The notes beneath the pieces were generated by a model. The model was given only the letters and a program-made list of their open reading frames with translations. It made no database searches and was not told the DNA's origin. From Nymphaea colorata (Eukaryota > Streptophyta > Magnoliopsida > Nymphaeales > Nymphaeaceae), in the NCBI RefSeq assembly GCF_008831285.2, contig NC_045142.1:1059001-1123000 (forward strand): DNA of 64,000 nt, given 5' to 3'. Numbering within the stretch: position 1 is the stretch's first letter; the number at the start of each line of letters is the position of its first letter. Shown in pieces: positions 35,340 to 47,396 of the stretch. The position numbers and the translations under genes were made by a program.

Positions 35340-35455
35340 ATGTGTCCTATCATTTAAAATGTAATAGTATTAATAAGAATCAAACTAAATAAGAATCAAA
35401 CTAAAGAAATGTATTTTCAAGTACTTGTAGCCTGACCAAGCTTCCTAGAGGCAAA
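35340..35455 (-). mobile_element. SINE relative with duplicated B-box segment (fragment)
   Basis: On the minus strand, TAGGAAGCTTGG (35447-35436) resembles an A box. The B-box-like AGTTTGATTCT occurs twice, at 35402-35392 and 35386-35376, because a 16-bp segment (aagaatcaaactaaa plus one base) is tandemly repeated. Further along, atgataggacac matches the corresponding place of the SINE at 7728-7962 (gtgatagggcac). The ends were not defined. Confidence 0.5.
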
Positions 35456-35760
35456 CTGGAAAGCTATAAAGTTACAAATTAGATCAAGAAACATAGAAAT
35501 TTTGAAAACTCAAACTTAGTCCGATCCCATTAGCACGTCTCACGCATAATAATGAGATAATTTCAAATGTGTGCACCTCACACGAGTTAAAATGCGGTGG
35601 AAGTGACACTTTAAGATACTGAAAGTAGACCCTATACTCTATGAGATGAAGGGTTGGGTGGAAGCTTCGGCCTCTTTCTTTTTCAGGTGATGAAAAATCT
35701 CGCTCTCCCAATCTTCATTCTCCGACATCAGTCTACTTTAACTTATGCTTCAATATGTTC

Positions 35761-35816
35761 AATGGTGAGACCTACCAGAAAGGAAATCAATGGTGAGACC
35801 TACCAGAAAGGAAAAA
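35761..35816. repeat. 28-bp tandem duplication
   Basis: The unit aatggtgagacctaccagaa, continuing aggaaatc, is repeated immediately with changes only in its last few bases. There is no associated gene. Confidence 0.85.
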
Positions 35817-38225
35817 GAAAAAACAATGATGATGTCATTGATGAGCCTGGGAAGATGTCATCGCCACCAAGTTGTTGATCATGGCATCGCAATGGAGGGT
35901 GGGGAATTTGAAGAACTTTGTGTCCTGCTTTGAATAGGTTGAACTTTGTGCACTGGAGTTTGAACAGAGTGGGTGGAATTTTTTGCAAGAGCTCCCAAAG
36001 ACAATGATGTATGGAAAAGGTAGCACTAGCACCAAATCATGCCCTGTCATGCCAGACTTTAGACCTTTTTCGGGACAAATTGTCTCAATAGAGGAGGACT
36101 TTTTGTCCCTTGGTTTGGGTACATGCATGCTCCCATGACTAGGTCAGTCAAAAGAGAACCCAACAAGGGCGGAGCTAAGGGGGGCCGGCAAGGGCTCTGG
36201 AGCCAACTCTCAAATTATTTTTAAAATTTTTCATATAAATTTTCAAATATTTTATGCATCTTATATAATTTTTTTAAAAAATAAATGATATTTTGGTCCC
36301 TATCAAAAATTTGAAATTATAATTGGGTGCCCTTCATAGTAGAATTTTTAGTATCATTGTTCTCATTTTTAAAAAAATGGGAATTAGGTCCTAGAACAAA
36401 GAATTTTGAGTCGTGAATGTTTTGTATCTCCTTTTGGGTAACAAAATATGAAGGCTTTAGTTTATAAATTGTAGACTTTCAATTCCCTTTTCATCAAACA
36501 ACCCATTTCTAATTCTAGAAATGAAAATTCCCTACGAGCAAAGAGAAACAATTGGGTGCAATCGGCCTCAAAGGAGTGAACAAAACTTGTTCTTTCAAAT
36601 ATTTTTCCATTTTTTTGAGATAAACATTTGTTGTTTTGAATTCTTGATCAACAACTGAATACTGTTCATGTCTTCTCTCATGTTCCAGTGGATGAGTTGC
36701 ACCAATTTCATCCTTTTCATTTACAGCCATTACTATGGCTGCCTTTAAAGTGAACCACTAGAGAAATGAAGAACTATTCAGATTTTGAACTTTTAGTTGA
36801 AAATTTTGACAGGGTTAGGTTTTTTCTTTATCAACCACTTGCATGTACTGTTCTGGGAGTTACCATCTTCAACCTTCATTGCTCCCTTCAATATTAAAGG
36901 GCTTTCATTGTGTCCTGTTGAGCCCAATACTTGCGAAACTTCCTCTTCTTAGCCAATTTGTACACTCACTCTCTCTCTCTCATTGTATCAAATTTGACCA
37001 AATCTGGTTTTTACAGGAAACTGATAATTCGAAGAGAGAGTGTGTCTCTCTTGTATAGAGAGAGAGAAAGTTTTGTTCGAGCATTTGGACCAGGCAATTG
37101 ATGCAAAGATGAATTTGAGGCATCTCTGCAGGTACTGCAAAATCGAGTTGCAGAATGAAGAAAGCAGCAGAAGCCATTTTCTTCCCCGCTTGGTGCTGAT
37201 ATCTGGCGAAGCCAAGAGAAATGATTGGCATGAGAAATTTATGCACAGAGTTTCAAAAAGTATGGTTCACTCTTTTATGATCTTTGGTACAGACTCTCTT
37301 TCTTACAGCCAGTCATGCTGTGACATGAATTTTTCTTTTTTATACTTATTTGTATTATCCTTTCCACTTGGACAAGATCTGTTTATCCTCATGAACAGGA
37401 AAAATACTGCTGTAATATATTTCACTCAATGAAACTAACTTTTAACTTGAGCTTAGTATCCCATCTTACTTCGTGGCTGTCAGCAACAGTTGTGATCGAA
37501 GATCTTACGAATATGAAATTGGCTTTTAAGATTATATATTATTTACATGGTCATGTTTCTTATGGTAGTGTGTAACTGGATCGGGTTCTGACTACTGTCA
37601 ATCAAATCTGGTCTCGTTTTCTTGTGTTTGGATGAGAGAAATAAGACCCGATTAAATCTGTATATGGATCCAGTTATGTATCTAAATGCTGAATTGGACA
37701 AAAGATTCTACCGCACTACTGGTATTTGATTTCAAATTTTCCCGTCAAACAATCATAAGTTCCTCTAAATGAAAACTTTTGACCGGACGATTGAGAAAAA
37801 AAATGCAAAACAAAAACATGTGAACTAACACTTAGTGACGAAAATGTGCATCACCTTTTCTTTTTTGTTATTCTCCCAACCACCAATTACGATAGATTGC
37901 ACTGTCCTTATGAGTGAGCTTAGTGGCTGTTAATGGTCAAAATCACCATTTAATTATGTTATATATATATATATATATATAAAGTGCAGGATAATGTACT
38001 TTTATTACATAGCTCAAAAAGCTAAAAAGAAGATAGGGGTATAAGTCACCACATAATTTTACTTATAAAAATGATCTGTTGCTCTTCTTCAACTTCAAAT
38101 TTGCATAATGTGGCCGCCCAACCTAAATCTCTAGCACAGCTTAAATTTGTTGCCCCGGTCTGTGTCAAAACCTTAGGCAACCTAATGCAAAGTCATGAGC
38201 TGGACCTACTATGATTTCATCGACC

Positions 38226-39108
38226 AAGTTAAGCTCACGTCCTTTCATGATCTGCCTATCATATTAGTAAAAAAAAAAAGTCAAAACTAATCAAATTATG
38301 AACAACTAATCAAATTATTTTCATTAAGACACCGTTTGATGTCAAGGTGGAATTTGGAATGTAAAAATTAGCATGCAAAAAAATCCATGGTAAAAAGGTG
38401 GACCATATGAGGTTTGACTTTTTGTCAGGTAAAATTATTTGTTCCATCTAATTTTCTACAGTAATTTTTTGATTTGTAAAGGAAAAACCATACAAAAACT
38501 TGCTGTTTTCTCGATAAGTAGTAAAATTCTTGCACATCAAACGGGACCTAAGAGTTAAAATGGCCGGCGCTCCCCTACGTAGAGAGAGTACCCTTGGGGT
38601 TTTATGCTGCCGAATAAGTGACAACTTCTCTCAATTCAGTCGCCGTTTCCTTAATGAGTAAGAAAGGACCAAAAAAACAAAGGTTTAGCTTCTACAGCTC
38701 ATCTCTATGGACCAAGTTAAGCTCACGTCCTTTCATAGTCTACCTACCATTTAATCGAAACAAGGCAAGATTGTTTTCGTTAAGAGTTAAAATCGCCTTA
38801 AATGTGTAATATAAGAAAAAGAATAAAGGTTTAGCCTCGGCAGCTCATCTCTAGCCTAACATCAGGCAAGTTGAACGCCGCCACCACCAATATCGGTGCG
38901 GCCAATGCCGCTGCCGCTGCCACCACCACCACCTGACAAAGTCTCTTGGCTCAGATGCGGTTTCCTCAAATGTGTAACTCTAGTCTCGGCAGCTCAGCTC
39001 AGTGCAACATAAGGCAAGTTGAACGCCGCCATTGCCACTTCTACAACCACCAATATATGTGCGGCCACTGCCGCTGCCACCACCACCACCGCTACCACCA
39101 CCACCAGG
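38226..39108. repeat. Nested local duplications with CCACCA-rich blocks
   Basis: Two related blocks lie at 38836-38933 and 38984-39108. Both run tcggcagctcag/atct, then a(a/c)at(a/c)aggcaagttgaacgcc, then ccaccaatat, then gccgctgccaccacc. A shorter relative of the left part lies at about 38679-38706, and agttaagctcacgtcctttc occurs at both 38228 and 38713. The minus strand of the CCACC blocks could encode glycine/serine runs, but no gene context supports this. A Tourist-like MITE lies inside (38328-38548). Confidence 0.7.
38328..38548. mobile_element. Tourist-like (PIF/Harbinger) MITE, 221 bp
   Basis: The left end GACACCGTTTGATGTCAAG and the inverted right end GGTCCCGTTTGATGTGCAAG share CCGTTTGATGT and adjoining bases, fitting the Tourist type of terminus. 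The element is flanked by TAA on both sides (38325-38327 and 38549-38551), the expected 3-bp target duplication of PIF/Harbinger elements. It has no coding capacity. Confidence 0.7.
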
Positions 39109-42100
39109 TAGGTTGGTTTCTGCTGAGAAGCTATAAAGCCCCCCCTCCACTACTTTCCAGCACGCGACAAAGAAAGGCTGCCATGTCACGAGATCTCCAC
39201 GCGGTATTGGCTCTCCCCCTCTTGCCTGCCCTGTTCGTTTCAGCGAACCTTTGTCCAAACCGCGTGAAATTCTCGACTTGACGGTCTAGAGAGAGGACAA
39301 AATGTGGAGAGATGGAGAGAAAGAAAAGGGAGGCATTGAAAGGCGAATTATTTACAGAAAAATCTGCCTCTATATGCTACCTTTTAACTTTTAAAATGAA
39401 AAGCAACTATAGCATGTTTATTTCCCATCAATATAATCTCGACCAACATAAGATCAGCATCTGCCGATATCAGCGATATCATGTAAATCGAAAGGCCAGA
39501 AAGAAAAAAAAAAAAAAACTAAAAATAGAGAGAGGATGAGAGGGCTACTTTGTCTCCAAAGCCGCATTCCTAATCCCAAAATCAGCTGCACCATCATTTG
39601 GTAAAGACAAGAGAGAGATAAAAAAAGGAGAGAGAGAGGCAGGGCTTTTGAGACCAGTATCAGGGAAAGCGGGGAAAGTGACAATGGCTTCTTGCGCTTT
39701 AATTGCTGGTTTCCTCTTAGAAGGGGTGCCCAATTTAAGGCGCGTTAACTGTTTGTGTTTTTGCCTCAGTGAGATGTTGAGTGCGACGCTCGTCTTCTTA
39801 TCCATGCACAACCAACAGGCAGAATCGTTTTGGTTACTTCCTTTCCTCTCTGCCTTCGGATAAGGATTCTCTTCCTCCTCCACCACTGCCCACTTCTCTT
39901 TTTACTCTCTGTGCTAAATTTAGCTCTTTTCCGGCCGGCTGGTTTTGCTTTTAGGGTTAGGGTTAGGCGTTTTAGGGCTAGAAAAGTCCAGTCCAAGCCT
40001 ACAGTGGAGGGCCAAAATCGTCCAAGTCGCAGTTGGTGGCAGGTTTTCACACAGGTGCCATGGGAACCCTATTCCTAGAAAAAATTACCTTGTGGTGAAA
40101 AATTAAAAGGGAATTTAGAAAGAAAAAAAGAAAATTGGGTCCACCCACTTGTTATGGTGGGAATATGACATTACCTATAAAGCATGGAAAGTGCCTTGTC
40201 ATGGCATTGTGTGCATTTAAGGCAGTTGAATGTGGATCAATTAAATACATTGAGAACCGGAGCGCCACCGAAACCTAACCTAGTATCACTAGCCCTTGAC
40301 GCCCAAAGGAATCGAACCAGTGACCGACCGGCCTTATACCATGGGTATGTACCAAAACTTGCTTGTTTGTCACTATCTGATTTGGATAAATAGATTTGGT
40401 ACAGCCAAAAAAATTGCAAAACTCCATCCCAGTCTGGACCCGGACCCGTACAGTGTTGGCTATGGGTACAATTACTAGTACTGGGTACTCTACAAGAGTA
40501 CTACAACGCGGCAAATACATAGCATAAAAAAGTGGGTTCAGAGTCCCGCGTATGTGTAAGTCCAAACATGCATAAAAGTACAGAAGCAGACTAAGTTTTG
40601 TAAAATATATCAATATATCATGTGCAGATTAGATTACCACTCAAGACTGAAAGTTTAAAATATATCTCCTGACATAAACTAGTAGAAGATCTAACTAACC
40701 TCAACTTGCCTGTGTCCTCTAAAAAAAAAATAGAAAGGAGAAAGATAATTTTAAAAAAAGTTCAGTTAAGCTGACTTAATAAAAGAAGGACAGCAAATTT
40801 GTCAGTATCAATATTCTCGCAGATAAAGGAATAAAGAATCGAGCAGTAGAGATGGGTATCAAAGCAGGGGAAAATTAAAGCGTTTTATATTCTTCTTTGA
40901 TATTGTTGAGAGAAGAAACAACAAAAGAACGTTTCTGGCACAATTTCTACGAGAGATCTGATCCAAATCAATCGCTTCACACTCAAATACATTCTGTTTT
41001 ATCCCGCGCCGTACTCCGCCCCAGATGGCGGGTAAAAGAGAAGGAAGAAGAAGGAGAAGACCAATAAAGCAGAAGAGTCTTCAGTCGTGGATTCTCAAAA
41101 GCAGCATCGGAAGAGGCGGGAAGTAATTTTAGTCAAGTTGAAGCGAAAGCGTGTTCAATCAGGCAACACGGAAAGAAAGAGGCGTTCAAACTTCAAACTC
41201 GCAGAGCAGGAGCATGAACAGCGGCAGGCATGCGGGGGAACAAGTTGGCGCCCAAGAAGCCCGCCAGTCATGGTGGAAAAGCGGGACAGAGAGAGAAAAA
41301 AGGAGGATCAGATGGCAGCAACTGCCATGACTCGAGGAACAGAGAGATTAGAGGGAGGCAACATGATGGGATAAGACCAGCACCGACTAGAAATCATGGC
41401 CTCCAAAAGGATGTCTGAATCGCTGGAGGCACGGCCAGTTTTGTGGCGGATACTGTCACTGTCTCCGCCGGACACCCGCAGCACCATGAAAGTTATATTC
41501 GTTCTTGAGTTCATGAGCGTGTCTTAAGTTCCTTTGAAGTTCATCAAATCGATTAAAGTTTATGAAGAAGTTTTGAACATATAAATATAAAGACTGAAAC
41601 ACCAACAATATTAAGTCGGGCACAATCAACCACAAGACAAAGGGGAAAAAGAAAGACAGAGAAACCAGTCGCTGAAGTTCTGAACACACCAACCAACCAT
41701 TTGATTAATCATCTTATACACTTCATACACTATGATCAACATGAAGCGTAACCATATATCAGGTGACACACACATCCCTTACACTTTCACATCCCCTTTA
41801 GATAAAAAAAACAAAGGAACTCCGCCGCTGAAGGCTGCGGGCCGCGCGATTTCGCAGCCGCTTCAGCCGCCTCGACAATATCACAAACACTTTCCAGTCA
41901 AACCCTCCTCCCCCTCTCCTAAACTCTCCCCCTCTCCCAAAAAACCAATCCTTTCTCCTAACTATACTTTTTTACCTTGTCTACTACACTACCATATGTA
42001 ATATAATGACCCATATGAAAAAAACGACGAACAAATCTTTTCTTCACACCCGGCCCCTCACTTTTCTCTGGTGCTTAGAATCTCTTTCTTTTCTCTGGAG

Positions 42101-42132
42101 AAGAGAAGGGGGTGGTTGAGAGCTCTTTGCTC
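39109..42132. other. Intergenic before the expansin gene, no convincing gene
   Basis: Short open frames at 39545-39886 (-), 39766-40050 (-) and 41087-41374 (+) are basic or low in complexity and match no family I know. Telomere-like words (ttttagggttagggttagg) occur at about 39951-39970. At 40311-40321, ggaatcgaacc is the complement of a perfect B box, but no A box lies at the right distance. The last few hundred bases before 42133 should be expansin 3' flank. Confidence 0.5.
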
Positions 42133-43440
42133 TCAGACCCTGAAGTTCTTGCCGACGAAGGTCTGGCCGAACTGCCAATCGGACGGGGCGATGTTCCAAG
42201 AGGTAGAGGTCCTCCGGTCGCTGCCGGTGACTCGGAAGGAGAGGGACTGTCCCACGAGGACGGCGTTGGACTGCCAGTTCTGGCCCCAGTTCCTGCTCAT
42301 GGGCATCCACCCTGTGTTGGACCCTTTCACGTACGCCCTCACGATGTCGCCGGCACCGGCAACGTTCGTTATCAGCACCAGGTTGAAGTAGCGGAAGCCA
42401 TTGATGGTGAACCTGATTCCACCCATCTTCCGGCAAGGTACCCTGCACAGTTTTCGAACAACCAACGGTGAACAAGTTAAAGAAACAGAAAATGTATCCA
42501 AAATCTAACTCTTGCACAGGTAAATCTTCAAGTTCATGTAACTATTGAAATACACTATTCTTTTTTCAAAGAGTGAGTTATGGTCCGCGGAATCTACCAC
42601 GTTTACCCCATGATTCGAGTTTTGAATTCTTCACTACCATTTTAGCTTAAAAGTTGTTTAATTAACTCCCATGTAAAATTCTTTATGAGGTTTACCTGCC
42701 CTGGACGTATCGCATATTATAAAGTGGATGTGACTCAAACCAGCTTAACAATTGGACAGTAGTTCACTTTTTGAACAGTCAAAACGCAAAGTGAAACTAC
42801 AAAAAAAAAGGAAGAAAATGACAAGATTTCATGAGCTATGAGAGTTGAAGAGACGGAAAAATGAAAAAAAGACCCATAAAAATTAGCCATAAACAATTGG
42901 GTAAACCTCTCTCGCAAACAGTTATGGTAAACCTACTAATAGCAGGTAAATCATATTAAATGCATGACTCAATCACAATACAATATTCATGGAATCAAAT
43001 AGCATTTCCTGAAAGTATATATACATATAACATTTGAGGCCACATGAAGCCACAGAAAGAATATTTTGATTCATGCATTTATTGAAATGGCCATGTTGGT
43101 GTAGAGCGACAAGAACAGGAAGATGCCCATGCATGTGCTTTTGGTGGGCTTCCCGTCCGCTTTCAGTTTGGGCCTCAAAATCCTTCAAGATTTGGTTGAC
43201 AAAAGCCAAACGAAATTTTAAAAGAAAGCGAGAGAATCAAATAGGAAAAAATATAGAGGAGGCAGCGTCAACCATATGATGAGAATCGATCAATTTTGGC
43301 AAATTTCATCACTTTGTTCAAAAGAATTCGTCATCTCCGGATTCAACGGCGTGAAAAACTCAGAGAAATTAATATATGCCAAACCTTGGACATCATGAGA
43401 ACGCCAAGGCCCACAAACAACGGAATCAAAATATCAATTA

Positions 43441-43499
<59 letters not shown>

Positions 43500-44809
43500 T
43501 GCCATCGTTGAAAATAAGACAGGGAACATGGGAAACATTCCTGTACGTACATACGATTTCCGCATACAAACACAAAAAGCAAACTACTACGTAAAGATAT
43601 TCCGGCCAGAAATACGGCCAATAGTCGAGAGAGAAGAGAACTGAACTGACAAAACGGGAACAAAAGCAGAACAAGGGTAGGAAGAAAATGTGCACTAGTA
43701 TACGCCAGACGCCGAAAATGAGACGATAGGAGTTCATTTTCCGGCAAGAATCGGGCCGAGAGACCGAAACTGCAGATAAAGATATAGCCGGCAGGGAAGC
43801 GTTGTAACTTGAAGAAGACACACATGGTCGTAAAGCCCGCCACATTTCAGGCGAAAATCGGGCAGAGAACCCGTGTACGCGTGATAGGGGAGGTGAAGAA
43901 CCGTTCCGTCTCCCTTTACGGGAGAGCTCAACCCAAATTAGACCGGAGTCTCTGAGTTGCCGTCAAAAGCATCGGGAACGCCCGTAAAACCAAAGTACGG
44001 CACATTCACCGAAAGTTCAGGGGAGCTCAAACCTGACTCTCGAGGCTTACCATATTCCGGCTAAATCACCGAAGAAACTGGACGATGTCAAACGAGTGAA
44101 TCCAGAATTCATGAGCTAAGCCACACTCAACATTCCCGCTAAAACTCTTGCGAAAGGGAAACAGGGGAGCCTGAGCCTGTGCTCTCCGAGAACGACACAC
44201 GGTATGCGAGAAAAGAATAAATGCGTAGACTTGGATACCTTCGGAATGCGACCGGAACAATGCCGGCGCGGTACTCAGCGATCTTGAGGAACATAGGCAT
44301 GGAGAGGTCGAAGTGAGGGCGGGGAGGGTTGCACCACCCGCCATTGTCGCTCGGCAGGGCGTAGTTCGGCGGGCAGAAGTTGGTGGCCGTGATGAAGATG
44401 GACGGGCTGCCGGAGTGGCACCACTTGGGGTCGTCGGCGCACTTGATCTCGAAACAGGACCCGCAGCTCAGCCCGTTGTTGAAGAGCGCCGTGCTCAGCG
44501 CCGCCGTCTCCACGCCGTAGCCCTGGCTGTACAGATTTCCGTAACCGCAGGCGCCACCTGAGGGTTCAACAAGACCCAAACCACACAATCCGTTAAAAAT
44601 GCGGCCTTCTAACCGGTTGTTAACGAGGGAAAAAAAAAAACCAAAAACTATTTATTTTTCTCTTCTCCCATACCCATTGTGCCGGAGGCGTCGCTGCCAC
44701 CGTAGAAGGTAGCGTGGGCGCTCTCCCACTCCCCGCCGGTGTAGACGCCGGGGATCCGGGCGTCGGCGGAGGCAAGCAGGAGGAGGAAGAAGGCAGCGAG
44801 CAGCGCCAT
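42133..44809 (-). CDS. EXPA: Alpha-expansin
   Basis: Three exons on the minus strand, 44809-44674, 44557-44239 and 42442-42133, join in frame to 254 residues, a typical alpha-expansin length. Expansins are secreted and loosen the cell wall at acid pH by disrupting cellulose-hemicellulose contacts, without hydrolysis. Residues 1-17 ([17 protein letters not shown]) are a signal peptide. The first mature domain (GH45-like double-psi barrel) begins [20 protein letters not shown], includes [20 protein letters not shown], and keeps the HFDLSMPMF segment with its conserved HFD. The second domain (grass-pollen-like, CBM63) is in exon 3 with [27 protein letters not shown] and the family ending [10 protein letters not shown]. 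Introns are 116 nt and 1796 nt; the larger one holds a TA microsatellite. The leader just before the ATG contains a telo-box-like aaaccctaa. Family assignment is very secure; tissue and target wall are unknown. Confidence 0.96.
42443..44238 (-). other. Intron 2 of the expansin gene (1796 nt)
   Basis: The intron is much longer than intron 1. It contains a TA microsatellite of 53 bases at 43445-43497 that can form a long self-paired stem in RNA. Several open frames cross it on both strands, but they are low-complexity translations of the TA run or lack motifs. No nested gene was found. Confidence 0.6.
43445..43497. repeat. (TA)n microsatellite in expansin intron
   Basis: An uninterrupted alternation of T and A over 53 bases lies within intron 2 of the alpha-expansin. 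Perfect long TA runs are self-complementary and mutate in length quickly. Confidence 0.95.
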
Positions 44810-47396
44810 CCGATATTAACGCCGATAAATTGGTGTTAGGGTTTCTCGTGGGAACCCTCCAAGGGAGTGAGAGACAGTGAGGAAGCTGAAGGGTGCAGCA
44901 GCAGTACTTATGGGGCGGAACGTAGGGGTAAAAACGGAACAAAGAAATTCAATGGCGTTCCCGTAATTTCCAAAAGAAAAAATCCCATGCAGAAAAGAGT
45001 AAAGACCAACAGTGGACGATACTGCCCCTGACCCTTCGGACGCCTCCCCTCCCCTGCCACCTAGCCAAACCAGGGGAAGCAGTTTCGTGATTCCTTCATC
45101 TTCCGAGGGGCTGGTTCGTAATCAGCAGGAGGAGGAAAAAACCGGGTTTGCTTCGATCGCAAGTTGTGCCGTCACCGGCGGCCGAGATTTGACGACTTTT
45201 GGCGATGGACGGCGGGAGAGGAGAGAGAAGCTCAACTAACGAAGGGGGTGGAGGAGAGGTGGTGGGGCCCGCGGGGTTTCCGTATTCATCGGCCCTCGTT
45301 TTACGCCGGATTTTGTACCCTACGTGGGCCCCATCTCGAGCGTCCCGCGCCACCAACCGAGCCCCGTTCCCTCCTTTCTTTCTTTTTTTTCTTTTTCTCC
45401 CCACCTTTATATTTCGAGCTTTTTTCCCTCCGATTTATTAAATAATAAAATGAATATCCGATATTGATGCCTATTACCTCGTTGATATGTTTGGTAACTT
45501 GGTCGGTAAATTTTTTTTTTAACATTTTTATATTCTTTTAAATTAGCCGCTGTAAAAGTGGTGTCTGGGGACGAAGCCAAGAAGATACGTGTAAGTGTAA
45601 CCGCCGATTACTTGTCTGTCTCTTTCTCGCTCTAACTGCCGATATTTTGTCCCCCTCTCTCTCTTGATCAACACATGTGTCTCGGGTGTTAAATTGGGTT
45701 TTTACACGCCCCTGACAGGTGGCTCTCTAAGCATCTTTTCCTTTTTTTGGTGTTTCCTAATTCAAACAAGAACAGTTTCATCATTTTATTTTACGTAAAT
45801 ACATATATAACAGGAAAATTAAAATTACTGGGTCCGCTACTTTTGATACTGGATGGCTGTTTTTATTTTTTAATGGCTAAAAATGATCACTTAAACTGCT
45901 TTCCATGCGATGACCAAGAAACTAATTGTCACAAATGCAGATTTTAAATAGGTTTTTACCATTCAATCACGATTTTAACTTTATATATATATATATAATT
46001 GGTATTATACAAAATTATCTAATTAAAATTTTTTATCTTAAAAAATAAGAAAAAAGTATCATAACAAAAATATCTATTATTTTTTTATCATGATAAATCG
46101 AATGGTCTGTTTGGCACGTGTTTATATATTCTTAATAAGTAATATTATTGTATATAATAAATTCATCTAAATCGGGCTGAATTAAGAAAAGTGAGCGAGA
46201 AACTTTAAACAGATTCAACGCGTTAGCGCAAGTCATGTTGGAGAAGCGACTAGGTTCGGGTCAGGTCATGAGGATAAGCCGGACCCCCGTTTTTGACAAA
46301 CATGGGATATTATTCGCTGGGTAAGTGAGGAATAACATTGTGCTGGATTCGACTACTAAGTCAAAGTCAATATGCCCGTCAAGGGATTCACATGGGCAAG
46401 CTGGATTCAATTCACTTAACAAATGAAATTTTATATATATATATATACATATATGATGCACATCATCACCACTTGTATTTCTAGACTTGAATGGTTTTAA
46501 TAAAAGAAATATTTGAATCTATAGGCACCAATATATAATAAATTAAATTATGTGGAGAAATTGACATATAAAATTAAATAAATTATTTGGGTCCGTGTGT
46601 GCAACTGCCCACACAGGAGGCCTTTGGCCTTATATTTGTAGCGTAAGGCATTTGAGAAAATATAGCCAAGAAAAAAGCATCACCCTACATAGGCAGCCAT
46701 GCTTCCTCCCTTGAAAAAGGGGAAGCATGCATGGGGATGGCTCAAACTATAAATTAATTTTTTGCAACTGATTTATCATGAAGAGCCACCCACATTTCAA
46801 GGAGCACAAACACCTTAAAGTTAAATAAATGTGAAGGTGAAACACTCAATTGTGCTTAGTCTTTGACACAAGACCTCTCTTCCTTCCTGCTTTAAAAAGG
46901 GAGATATCTCTCCTTTTTTCTTTATTCTTTCCCCTCATTTGAGTTAACCCTCATTCCAACTCATTGGCCCTCCCTCTTATTATTATTCCCTTTCACAGCT
47001 CCCACATTTTTTCCATGGTTGGCTGGAAAGAATGTTCCATGCTCACACTAGGGTTGGGTTTTCTTTTGATTGACATCCATTTGAGATTCCTTTTTCTTGT
47101 GGCAGAAAACCTTCTAAAAGTCATCCATGTTTGACTTGGATCTGGGTTCCCAAGTGATACCAGATTGTGGAGATTCCAAATCCAATGGAGCAAATTCTAC
47201 TATATATTTTAAACAATATATGCCCCACTAAGTGTGAATTTCACAAATCAATCTCATGTTAGGGAGGGCGACCTTCAATTGTTCCGGCTGGAACATTCAA
47301 CGCTGTTTAATTTGATTATAGGAATTGCAGTGGTGGCACAATTCTGGAGATAAGCACAGAATGCTAAAGATGCCCACTGTACCATTGCGGCATGTT
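44810..47396. other. Region upstream of the expansin gene, then intergenic
   Basis: The first 600 bases are GC-richer than the rest and should hold the expansin promoter and leader on the minus strand; no clear TATA box was seen (cataagta near 44905 is the closest). Beyond that the DNA is AT-rich. It contains a fragment of the hAT-like MITE family near 46603-46620 (gcaactgcccacac) and a strong short hairpin at 46698-46729. No gene is supported. Confidence 0.5.
46698..46729. other. Short strong hairpin
   Basis: CATGCTTCC and GGAAGCATG pair perfectly, extended inward by CCCTT/AAGGG with a two-base offset around a GAAA loop. It is too short for a normal plant microRNA precursor and no known mature microRNA sequence was recognised. 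Confidence 0.4.

Larger units (their letters stand above)
33753..38219. other. Gene-poor, repeat-rich stretch
   Basis: No gene is supported. The stretch holds a hAT-like MITE (34687-34858), a second SINE relative (about 35340-35455), a 28-bp tandem duplication (35761-35816) and an AT microsatellite near 37963-37981. A GC-rich fragment at about 36168-36215 (gggcggagctaagggggg) recalls a hAT terminus. The ORFs at 36515-36730 (-) and 37040-37432 (+) lack motifs. Confidence 0.5.

Noticed and set aside
38980-39258. Glycine-rich frame on the minus strand (GGGGSGGGGGSGSG)
   Set aside because: It is the translation of CCACC repeat runs inside duplicated non-coding blocks, with no signal peptide or gene context.
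39545-39886. 113-residue open frame on the minus strand
   Set aside because: Mixed low-complexity sequence without a known motif; could be a leader of an unseen transcript, but coding is not supported.
40275-40350. Possible tRNA or SINE from a perfect B-box word (complement of ggaatcgaacc)
   Set aside because: No A box at the required distance and no cloverleaf could be drawn; left as an unexplained fragment.
41087-41374. Lys/Arg-rich frame on the plus strand
   Set aside because: Highly basic composition comes from purine-rich DNA; there are no splice partners or family match.
43438-43845. Two overlapping minus-strand frames with Tyr-Ile repeats at the end
   Set aside because: They run through the TA microsatellite in the expansin intron; the Tyr-Ile run is an artefact of TA alternation.
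45096-45404. Basic open frame upstream of the expansin gene
   Set aside because: GC-rich promoter DNA with open frames on both strands; no family match.
46690-46755. Possible microRNA precursor
   Set aside because: The stem is too short and no known plant microRNA sequence was recognised.
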